From positions 682,001 to 746,000 of the forward strand of contig NC_010524.1 in NCBI RefSeq assembly GCF_000019785.1: a stretch of 64,000 bases of DNA, in the 5' to 3' direction. The stretch is from Leptothrix cholodnii SP-6 (GTDB lineage: Bacteria; Pseudomonadota; Gammaproteobacteria; Burkholderiales; Burkholderiaceae_C). Both the position numbers and the translations under genes were made by a program. Every line of letters begins with the position of its first letter. Position 1 is the stretch's first letter. Shown piece after piece: positions 8,820 to 16,131 of this stretch. The notes beneath the pieces were generated by a model that ran no database searches, was not told the DNA's origin, and was given only the letters and a program-made list of their open reading frames with translations.

Positions 8820-9871
8820 CAGTGTGTCTCCAGAATGCTGCGCCATTGATTCACGAGCTTGGTTTCACTGAATTGCTCTCGGATGATTTGACGGTTCCGC
8901 TCAGCGAGCTCCGATGACAGGGGTGCTGGTTTGAAGTCTTCGATGTTTCCCACCGTCAATCCCAGGTTCGTCAGGCTCTGCCACGACGTTGTGGACTTTC
9001 GCATATAGACGGTTTTGCCCAACCCCAGGAGCGAAATGATGTTGCCCATGCCTTGCTGGCGTTCATGATTGAAAACTGCGATATCGATGCCAGATAGAAG
9101 TTTCAGGTAGTCGCCGTAAGGCATGAACTCCCGCAGCGCATGGAATTTGCTGCCGAACTTCGCGCTGCCGAATTTGGTTACTTCGTCGGCATACTGTTGG
9201 TCGCCATAGGATAGCGGTGCATGGATTTCCAATCCCGTTTCCAAATGGGGAAGCAGTGCAGCAAAGATGCCATCATGATTATTCGAGCGATCTGCTGAAT
9301 TTCCCACCAAGATCTGCAAGTTACTGCCTGAATTCCGTGTCGGTAGTTCAAGGTGGTGGTACACGTTACTCGCATAGCACAAGCAGTCATGGTGCTGTCC
9401 CTTCGCTCCATACCACTGCCTGGCAAGTGCAACGTCGCCGCTAACATAAGTCACCAAGTGACCGATCCGCGGAATGACGAATCGCCTGAGCATCTCCTTC
9501 AGGCGGGACTGCCAGCTCGTGCCGATCTTCTGGTATGCGTACAGGTCGGCTCCCCATATGATCCAGTAGGTTTTCTTGAGCAGCCATGGTTGCAGTGCCA
9601 GAAGGACCAGCAGTCTGAAATGTGTCAGTCCGTGCAGCACGATCTTGCCAGCCAAGTTCATCTTCTTGGCGAGCACAGCCAAGCCTATCGGTTTGGCCGC
9701 GTAGTCCGACAACCGATGTATTCGGCTTTTTTCACCAGGTTGGTACAAATCACCGCGGTGAATGAAGAAGAAATGGTGGCGGTCCGCTGCAAGCCGCGTG
9801 CGAGTCAGTTCGATGAAGGGTGGAATGAACTTCTCGAACTCGACGATGTGAAGAACGTCGTTAGGCTTCAT
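8819..9871 (-). CDS. wecF: TDP-Fuc4NAc:lipid II Fuc4NAc transferase
   Basis: 350 residues from the ATG at 9871, preceded by GGAG with six-base spacing; the frame extends to 9919 but those residues do not resemble the family. Signature stretches of WecF/RffT (GT56) are clear: HGLTHFRLLVLLALQPWLLKKTYWIIWGADLY, ILVGNSADRSNNHDGIF, APLSYGDQQYADEV and AVFNHERQQGMGNIISLLGLGKTVY. The E. coli enzyme adds the third sugar (Fuc4NAc) to ManNAcA-GlcNAc-PP-undecaprenol. Together with wecB, wecC, wecE and wecG it indicates assembly of an ECA-like repeat unit in this organism. The stop overlaps the next start (ATGA). Confidence 0.88.
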   Translation of the reverse strand: MKPNDVLHIVEFEKFIPPFIELTRTRLAADRHHFFFIHRGDLYQPGEKSRIHRLSDYAAKPIGLAVLAKKMNLAGKIVLHGLTHFRLLVLLALQPWLLKKTYWIIWGADLYAYQKIGTSWQSRLKEMLRRFVIPRIGHLVTYVSGDVALARQWYGAKGQHHDCLCYASNVYHHLELPTRNSGSNLQILVGNSADRSNNHDGIFAALLPHLETGLEIHAPLSYGDQQYADEVTKFGSAKFGSKFHALREFMPYGDYLKLLSGIDIAVFNHERQQGMGNIISLLGLGKTVYMRKSTTSWQSLTNLGLTVGNIEDFKPAPLSSELAERNRQIIREQFSETKLVNQWRSILETH

Positions 9872-9928
9872 CACGCACTCCGCCACGCAGGCCGTCAAAT
9901 GCCGAAACCTGTATCGCAAGTGCAGTGC

Positions 9929-11212
9929 TCATTGCCATAGGCCGCGGCAATCGACGATTTTTAGCGGTTGGAGTTGCTCACGCGAAATTTCTTTGAATTG
10001 CTTGTGATCGACCAACAGGAGAATCACGTCGGCACAAGCAAGTGCAGTTTCTACCGACGTCAGATTCAGTCGGGTTTGCCACTTTTCAGGCAGTCGGTCG
10101 ATATTGGGCTCGACCGCGAGTACCGAGCCGGGGTGGTTTGCTGCGATCTTCTGCGCGATAGATGCTGCAGGGCTCTCGCGCAGGTCATCGATGTCCGGTT
10201 TGAAGGCCAAGCCGAAGCAGGCGACGGTGATATCCGAGATTGTCTTGGCCGGTTGGCTGATGAGGCTGTCCGCCACCGCGACCTTGACCTTGTCAATCAC
10301 CCAATCAGGCTTGCTGTCATTCACCTCACGAGCCGAACGGATCAGGCGAGCTTGATCGGGTGCTGCGCTTACGATGAACCAAGGATCGACCGCAATGCAG
10401 TGCCCGCCAACTCCGGGTCCGGGCTGCAGTATGTTCACGCGTGGGTGCCTGTTTGCAAGCCGAATCAGTTCCCAGACGTTGATTCCGAGCTTGTCGCAGA
10501 TGATCGAGAGCTCGTTGGCAAAGGCAATGTTGACGTCACGAAAGCTGTTTTCCGTCAACTTGCACATTTCGGCGGTTCGTGCCGTCGTGATCACGCATTC
10601 GCCGAGCACGAACGTCTTGTACAAGCGTGCGGCCACTGCTGAGCAGGCAGGCGTCATGCCACCAATGACGCGGTCGTTTTGTACCAATTCCTTCAGGACA
10701 TGACCCGGCAGCACCCTTTCCGGGCAGTGTGCTATGCGGATGTCTGACGTTTCGCCGTGTGTCTGCGGAAAGGTCAGGTCGGGCCGTTCCTGTGCCAGCC
10801 AAGCCGACATTTGCTCGGTGGCACCAACCGGCGAGGTCGACTCGAGAATGACGAGGTTCCCCTTTTCGAGCACCGGCGCAATCGATCGGCAAGCCTGTTC
10901 GATGTAGCAGAGGTCCGGATCGTGATCCCCGTTGGGGCCACTCTTGAAAGGCGTTGGCACAGCGATAAGGAATGCCTGAGCTCGCTCGGGTCGAGTGGTA
11001 GCCCGCAGATAGCCTTCTGTCACTGCTGCATGCACAACCATGTCGAGATCCGGCTCGACGATGTGGATGCGGCCTTGATTGATGGTTTCAACCGCATATT
11101 CGTTAACGTCGACCCCGACGACCTTGATCTTTCGACTCGCAAATACAGCCGCTGTCGGCAGACCGATGTAGCCAAGACCAATGATGGAAATAGTGTCGAA
11201 CGATTGATTCAT
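9929..11212 (-). CDS. wecC: UDP-N-acetyl-D-mannosaminuronic acid dehydrogenase
   Basis: 427 residues of the UDP-glucose/GDP-mannose dehydrogenase family. The N-terminal Rossmann motif [14 protein letters not shown] (residues 8-21) binds NAD. The catalytic cysteine sits in [15 protein letters not shown] (Cys272), which is the WecC-type form of the motif. The C-terminal domain contains [18 protein letters not shown]. The enzyme oxidises UDP-ManNAc twice to UDP-ManNAcA. Its ATG overlaps the wecB stop (ATGA), so the two consecutive pathway steps are translationally coupled. Confidence 0.92.
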   Translation of the reverse strand: MNQSFDTISIIGLGYIGLPTAAVFASRKIKVVGVDVNEYAVETINQGRIHIVEPDLDMVVHAAVTEGYLRATTRPERAQAFLIAVPTPFKSGPNGDHDPDLCYIEQACRSIAPVLEKGNLVILESTSPVGATEQMSAWLAQERPDLTFPQTHGETSDIRIAHCPERVLPGHVLKELVQNDRVIGGMTPACSAVAARLYKTFVLGECVITTARTAEMCKLTENSFRDVNIAFANELSIICDKLGINVWELIRLANRHPRVNILQPGPGVGGHCIAVDPWFIVSAAPDQARLIRSAREVNDSKPDWVIDKVKVAVADSLISQPAKTISDITVACFGLAFKPDIDDLRESPAASIAQKIAANHPGSVLAVEPNIDRLPEKWQTRLNLTSVETALACADVILLLVDHKQFKEISREQLQPLKIVDCRGLWQ

Positions 11213-12348
11213 GATGCGGGTTTGAGTTGCCGGAAGGCTTGAATGATGCGATCGCTGGCTTGGCCGTCGCCGTAGGGGTTGTGAGCAAACGCCATTGCAC
11301 GATATGCAGAAGGGTCGTCGAAGAGTCTGCGCGCTTCACGAACGATGGTGTCGCGGTCTGTTCCAACCAATCGGACAGTGCCGGCCGCCAAGGCTTCTGG
11401 GCGTTCTGTAGTGTCACGCATTACCAGAACTGGTTTGCCCAGAGATGGCGCTTCTTCCTGGATGCCTCCGGAATCGGTCAGGATGATGTAACTGCGCTTC
11501 ATGAGGTATATGAAGGGCAGGTAGTTCAGCGGCTCTATCAGATGGACATTTTGAGCTTGCCCAAGGATTCGCCGCACTGGCTCTTGGACATTGGGGTTTA
11601 AGTGAACAGGGTATACGATTTGGATGCGAGGATCTTCTGATAAATCGCGCAGTGCATTGCATACGGCCTCAAATCCCTGCCCGAAGTTTTCGCGCCGATG
11701 GCCGGTAACCAAGATCAACTTGCGAGAAGAATCCAGGAAAGGAAAGAGATTTCCCATCTCTCGGTTCAACTCGGCGTCGTTGTCAATCCGGTGGCTGACG
11801 CTCAACAGCGCATCAATGACCGTGTTGCCAGTCACTCGGATGCGTGATGGTTCGACATTCTCTTTCAGGAGGTTGAACTTGGCTTCGTCAGTTGGCGCGA
11901 AATGCAGCGATGCAATGCGCCCCGTGATTTGCCGGTTGACCTCCTCGGGCCACGGCGAGTAGATGTTGCCAGTGCGGAGTCCGGCCTCCACGTGGGCGAC
12001 TGGTATCTGTCTGTAGAAAGCAGCTAGGCTCGTGGCCATGGACGTCGTGGTGTCACCATGAACGAGCACCCACTGCGGCCTAAAGTCGTCCAGCACCGGA
12101 TCAATGCCGTGCATGATACTGGTAGTGATCTGAGTCAGGTTCTGGCCGGGCTTCATCAAGTCGAGGTCATACTCAGGCTGGATATCGAACAATTGCAGCA
12201 CTTGGTCAAGCATTTGTCGATGCTGTGCTGTCACGCAAACGCGGGTTTCGAACTCAGGGAACTGCTGAAATCGCTTGACGAGCGGGGCCATCTTGATGGC
12301 CTCGGGTCGGGTTCCGAATACGAGCAGGAGTCGGGTTTCAGTGGTCAC
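11209..12348 (-). CDS. wecB: UDP-N-acetylglucosamine 2-epimerase (non-hydrolysing)
   Basis: 379 residues, starting at a GTG. Family signatures include [18 protein letters not shown] at the N-terminus, [32 protein letters not shown] in the middle, and [29 protein letters not shown] near the C-terminus, where the substrate UDP moiety binds. It converts UDP-GlcNAc to UDP-ManNAc, the first committed step towards UDP-ManNAcA. No good Shine-Dalgarno sequence is visible ahead of the GTG, so a slightly different start is possible. Confidence 0.92.
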   Translation of the reverse strand: MTTETRLLLVFGTRPEAIKMAPLVKRFQQFPEFETRVCVTAQHRQMLDQVLQLFDIQPEYDLDLMKPGQNLTQITTSIMHGIDPVLDDFRPQWVLVHGDTTTSMATSLAAFYRQIPVAHVEAGLRTGNIYSPWPEEVNRQITGRIASLHFAPTDEAKFNLLKENVEPSRIRVTGNTVIDALLSVSHRIDNDAELNREMGNLFPFLDSSRKLILVTGHRRENFGQGFEAVCNALRDLSEDPRIQIVYPVHLNPNVQEPVRRILGQAQNVHLIEPLNYLPFIYLMKRSYIILTDSGGIQEEAPSLGKPVLVMRDTTERPEALAAGTVRLVGTDRDTIVREARRLFDDPSAYRAMAFAHNPYGDGQASDRIIQAFRQLKPAS

Positions 12349-12395
12349 GATAGATAATCAGTCTGAGTGCTGGGTGGTCGCGTTGTAAGTATGGG

Positions 12396-13592
12396 TCAGC
12401 GGATAATGGCCTGCTTCAGTGCATCCATTTTGAGACGGCCATCTGCTCGCGTCGTATAGCCTCTAAGGGCGTGGCTTGCCAGTACATACAGCACGGACAG
12501 TATGAATGTCAGAATCGTGGCAAGCACTGCGATCATGCCGCGCTTGGGGCCGGATTTGTACTCGGGTACCTGCGCGGGATCAATTACCTGGATTACCGAT
12601 CCGTCACGAGCCTCATCTGCGCGAGCCATCTCGTATTGACGAGCAAACAAGTCGAATAGGGTTTCGTAATATTTGAAATCACGAAACCGTGTCACGTACT
12701 CTGCGCCGCTTCCTTTGGCGCGTTCTGGCTCGTCACGATTGGATCTATGAAGTTGTTCACGTAGTGATGCTAGTTCCAGTATCGCATTTCGCAACTGAGG
12801 GTTGCTGTTGGTCATCGATTCTCGCATCACTGATACCTTAACCTCCTGGGCGGTTACTGCTGCCTGCGCCTGCGCGAGTTGACTGACCGCTGCTTCGGGA
12901 TTGGTCTTCAATACCCCTGTATTGATTCCGCCTTCCGTTAAAAGTATCTCGGCTTTAATGAGCTTGGTCTTCGTGTCGGAAAGCTGTTTCTCAAAAAACA
13001 AGCGTCGCTGTGCCGCTTCCGTCACTGCAAGGGTGCGCATTAAATTTTGGAGTTCGTCGACATAGGCGGTCGCTATCTTCGCAGCACGCTCAGGATCGTG
13101 ATCGTCAACCTCGATGTCGATCAGTCCGTCTTTGCCGGCCACAATCCGGCTGTTTTTCTCGAGCCTTTCACGGGCTTTGAATTGGTATTCGACTTCGTAG
13201 ATCTCACGCAAACTGAATTCGTTAACAATTGCATCGACGATGGCTCGACTCTTCAGCATGCCGATCCACTGATCTGACGGATTTTTAAGACCGGAGATGC
13301 CGCCAAGCGCACTTGCCATACCGCCCGCAGCGCCTAGTAGTGCCGTGAGTGCGCCACTTTGTTGTTGCTGCGGAGGTAGTAACTGGACGCTCGCGGTGTA
13401 GGTCGGTCGGACGAGATAACTCATTCCGAGTGCCGCGCAACCAACTAGCAGAGGGGCGACGACGAGGAGCAGTTTGCGTCGTGAGAGGATTAACAGGACA
13501 TCGATGAGGGAAAGCTCCTCGCTGGCATTCATATCAGATATGACATTTCCAGTTTTTGTATCGGCGCCTGTCTGTTGTGTAATTTGACTCAT
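12396..13592 (-). CDS. Wzz/GumC-type polysaccharide chain-length determinant
   Basis: 398 residues from the ATG at 13592. The N-terminal Wzz domain contains LSLIDVLLILSRRKLLLVVAPLLVGCAALGMSYLV, the first membrane helix. A long periplasmic coiled-coil region follows (residues ~150-310). The C-terminal part has the Pro-rich second helix region IDPAQVPEYKSGPKRGMIAVLATILTFILSVLYVLASHAL. There is no cytoplasmic tyrosine kinase domain. Such proteins form periplasmic octamers that set the number of repeats added by Wzy. It lies 48 bp before wecB on the same strand. A remnant of the wza-like gene abuts its 5' end. Confidence 0.85.
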   Translation of the reverse strand: MSQITQQTGADTKTGNVISDMNASEELSLIDVLLILSRRKLLLVVAPLLVGCAALGMSYLVRPTYTASVQLLPPQQQQSGALTALLGAAGGMASALGGISGLKNPSDQWIGMLKSRAIVDAIVNEFSLREIYEVEYQFKARERLEKNSRIVAGKDGLIDIEVDDHDPERAAKIATAYVDELQNLMRTLAVTEAAQRRLFFEKQLSDTKTKLIKAEILLTEGGINTGVLKTNPEAAVSQLAQAQAAVTAQEVKVSVMRESMTNSNPQLRNAILELASLREQLHRSNRDEPERAKGSGAEYVTRFRDFKYYETLFDLFARQYEMARADEARDGSVIQVIDPAQVPEYKSGPKRGMIAVLATILTFILSVLYVLASHALRGYTTRADGRLKMDALKQAIIR

Positions 13593-13612
13593 GATGTACC
13601 CGCTTCTGCAGA

Positions 13613-13820
13613 GACTTGATCGCCGGCATTCAAGCCGAACTGACAAAAAATCCGGCTCCAATCCTTGCGCCTGCGTGTGAACGAATCCCAGAAGGTTTCA
13701 CGATTGGTCTTGCCGGACACGACCAAGATGTCGCAGGACATCATTTCCACCTTCTCGATGCAGTTGAACGAGTCGCGGCAACTGGTGAGGAACATGGTGC
13801 CGTCGGCGCGCTCGGCGTGA
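13613..13820 (-). pseudogene. Decayed copy of the 3' end of the wza-like export gene
   Basis: The minus-strand translation here reads ERADGTMFLTSCRDSFNC, then IEKVEMMSCDILVVSGKT, then NRETFWDSFTRRRKDWSR and FCQFGLNAG. It matches the last ~70 residues of the full export gene at 16132-18471 (RADGTVIHSSRRGW, IEKVEMMPGDTLVVPGKT, NRETFWASFTRGLKDWSQ, YQFGLSAA). By eye, bases 13687-13769 and 16221-16303 share roughly 85% identity. There is no start codon in a sensible position and no upstream part of the gene, so this is a fragment. It places the ATPase/MntA-HepT block between two copies of the same gene end. Confidence 0.8.
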
Positions 13821-14043
13821 CGCCGTCTTCTAGCGTCAAACCCGGTACGGCGGGTGCAGAGTGTGGTTCGAGGGAGATGCATGGATCGCTGTTCTCGGCA
13901 CAGGCCAAGGGTCAATGGGAGCGCGGTCGGTACGGTGGCGCTCAGTGTAAGACGGTCGATTTGCTCCCCGACCTGTGTCCCCAGATGGTTGTAACTGAAT
14001 GCTGGGGGATCGCGATGTATTGCGGTTTCCAGCGGATTCAGTC

Positions 14044-15177
14044 TCAGCTACCCGCCCCGTTCACCAGCCAGGCCGCATGCTGGCCGTCCTCGATGGCGTA
14101 CACCCCACGTGCGCTTTTCCACACCAGGGCCTTGTCGCGCAGGGCGTCCAGCGCGTACTGGATGGCCGAGTTGTCGATGCGGATCTCCTCGGCGCTGAGT
14201 TGGGCGCAGACGGCTCTGTAGCGTGTCAGGGTGGGGGTGCGAAAGGGGGCGTACAGGTCGCCGGTTTCCGCCATGGTCTGCAGCACGGCGGCTTGCAGCG
14301 GCGGCAGGCTGTTGACCTGGCGCATGAACTCGCGGCGCGCTTCCTCGAGCGCGGCGCGGGTCTGTTGCAGCAGCAGGGCGTCGGCGCGGCTGGCGTCGAG
14401 GTCGGGCACGAAGGCCAGTTCGTCGAGCACGCGGCGCAGTGTTTCCGGGCGATGGCCGCAGATGGCGAAGGCGTCGTGCAGGGCGCTCAGGCTGGGCAGG
14501 ATTTCGCCGTCGAACTGCTGCAGCTCCCAGGCCAGGTAGGCGTCGTCGAGCAGGGGCATGTCGACCAGCGATGCGTTCAGGAAGGCCTGGTCTTTGCCAT
14601 GCACCAGCAGCGCCAGCTTGTCGCGGTTGGAGCCGGTGGCCACGAGCCTGAAGCCATGGTGGGCCGAGCTGTTGATCTGGTCGCGCGCCGCCTTCAGGGC
14701 AAACAGGGCCGAGGCGCCCGCTTCGGTGGTGAGGGCATGCTGGGCCTCGTCGATCACCAGCACGATGAGCGCCTGGGTGGCGTCGGACAGCGCGCTCAGC
14801 CCCTCGGCCAGCGTGGTGCCGCGGCCGACGCCGACCTTCTGGATGTCGAGTTGCAGGCCGCCCACGGCGATCTTGTCGAGCCCGCCTTTGCGGGCCCATT
14901 GCAGCAACCGGCTTTCACGCGAGAGCAGGTGGCGCTGGATGGCGCTGCCGATGAGCTCGCCGGGGTCAGCGCTGCGGTCGGCCCACAGGTCGACATAGAT
15001 CACCTCGGCGTGCTGGGCCTGCAGCGCAGGCACGAGGTCTTCGCGGATGAAGGTCGATTTGCCGGTGCGCCGCGGCGCAGCCAGAAACACCCCGGAGGCG
15101 CCCTTGGCCGACAGGATGCGGCGCACGTACACGTCGGCAAGGCTGGCGCGATGGAAGACCGACAGGTTGGAGTCCAA
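14044..15177 (-). CDS. AAA-type ATPase with C-terminal winged-helix-like region, function unknown
   Basis: 377 residues from a TTG start (no ATG or good Shine-Dalgarno nearby, so the start is uncertain). A Walker A motif APRRTGKST lies at residues ~34-42 and a Walker B motif ALIVLVIDEAQ at ~136-146, followed by a sensor-1-like VATGSN at ~179-184. The last ~100 residues look helical and may include a winged-helix domain. The layout resembles ORC/ExeA/STAND-like ATPases found in mobile or defence contexts. It is divergent from the MntA-HepT pair, with a 145-bp shared upstream region. The block interrupts the polysaccharide locus, so its role is probably unrelated to polysaccharide synthesis. 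Confidence 0.65.
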   Translation of the reverse strand: MDSNLSVFHRASLADVYVRRILSAKGASGVFLAAPRRTGKSTFIREDLVPALQAQHAEVIYVDLWADRSADPGELIGSAIQRHLLSRESRLLQWARKGGLDKIAVGGLQLDIQKVGVGRGTTLAEGLSALSDATQALIVLVIDEAQHALTTEAGASALFALKAARDQINSSAHHGFRLVATGSNRDKLALLVHGKDQAFLNASLVDMPLLDDAYLAWELQQFDGEILPSLSALHDAFAICGHRPETLRRVLDELAFVPDLDASRADALLLQQTRAALEEARREFMRQVNSLPPLQAAVLQTMAETGDLYAPFRTPTLTRYRAVCAQLSAEEIRIDNSAIQYALDALRDKALVWKSARGVYAIEDGQHAAWLVNGAGS

Positions 15178-15322
15178 GGGCGTCGCGCTCGTTATGGAGG
15201 GGCTGGGGGCGTCAATTAGGGGGAATTATAGTTTTGTACAGTTTTGGCCGTTCAGGCGCAGCACTGTCTGCAGTGCGTGTGAGCGACGGTCAGGATCGGC
15301 TTGTCAAAAGTAAACTGACGCA

Positions 15323-15622
15323 ATGCGCTTGACCGACGACCAGCGAAAGGCAATTGTCTCCATCACCGCCGACTTGGCAGGAGGCGATGCGCGTGTTCGC
15401 CTCTTCGGCTCGCGCGTGCACGACGATCTGCGCGGCGGCGACATCGATCTGCTGATCGAATGCCCGCGGCCCATCGAGCGCCCGGTGCGCTTGGCCACCC
15501 AGATCACGGCCCGCCTGCAACGCGCGCTGGGTGACCGGAAGATCGACGTGCTGGTGGTCGATCCGCAGACGCCGTTGGAGCCGGTTCACCACGCCGCTCG
15601 CGCGCAGGGCATTCTGCTGTGA
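15323..15622 (+). CDS. mntA: MntA-type nucleotidyltransferase antitoxin
   Basis: 99 residues of the minimal nucleotidyltransferase (MNT) fold. The active-site signature GS-x9-DxD is present: Gly29-Ser30 in RLFGSRVHDDLRG and Asp40/Asp42 in GDIDLLIE. In characterised MntA-HepT systems this enzyme adds AMP units to a tyrosine of the HEPN RNase toxin and silences it. The stop overlaps the GTG start of the HEPN gene by 4 bp, which is the standard two-gene arrangement. The neighbours and the flanking wza duplication suggest a mobile island. Confidence 0.85.
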   Translation: MRLTDDQRKAIVSITADLAGGDARVRLFGSRVHDDLRGGDIDLLIECPRPIERPVRLATQITARLQRALGDRKIDVLVVDPQTPLEPVHHAARAQGILL

Positions 15623-16101
15623 CCCAAGCGCCCGACCTGGCTGACCGGCTGCGTTTTTTGCTCGAAACCGTCGCCCTCGAAGCACAGCACCTGTGTGATA
15701 CGGATCGGCGCCTGTTTGCCGAGCCTTTCACGGCCGAACGCGCCAGCCGGTTGAAAACCGATGCCTTGTTGTCCGAGCGTGCCGATGCTTTCGCGGCGCG
15801 CTTCGCACGGCTGCAAGACACGGCGGGCGACAAGTTGCTGCCCGCATTGTTGCGTCGACTGGCCGAGCCGGTCGGCAGCGTCTTCGACAACCTCGATCGC
15901 GCCGAGAAGCTGGGTCTGCTCTCGCAACCCAGCGACGAGTGGGTTGCCGCTCGTGCCTTGCGCAATCGCATGGTCCACGAGTACGTTCGTGATCCTTCGG
16001 CCTTGGCTGCGGCTCTGAACGAAGCGCATGCAGCCGTGCCGATGCTCACGGCCTTCGTGGCGGCGTGTCAGGCGTACGTCGCCGCTCGGAAACTGGTCTG
16101 A
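15619..16101 (+). CDS. hepT: HepT-type HEPN ribonuclease toxin
   Basis: 160 residues from a GTG start overlapping the antitoxin stop. The HEPN signature Rx4HxY is intact: Arg115, His120 and Tyr122 in ARALRNRMVHEY. In known systems Arg and His form the RNase site at the dimer interface and the Tyr is the residue AMPylated by MntA. The protein belongs to the DUF86/HepT-like group and is helical throughout. Its stop is about 30 bp from the stop of the convergent wza-like gene. Toxin activity is predicted from the intact motif. Confidence 0.82.
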   Translation: MTQAPDLADRLRFLLETVALEAQHLCDTDRRLFAEPFTAERASRLKTDALLSERADAFAARFARLQDTAGDKLLPALLRRLAEPVGSVFDNLDRAEKLGLLSQPSDEWVAARALRNRMVHEYVRDPSALAAALNEAHAAVPMLTAFVAACQAYVAARKLV

Positions 16102-16131
16102 ACGGCCTGCGCCCCATCGGCCGTTGCCTGC

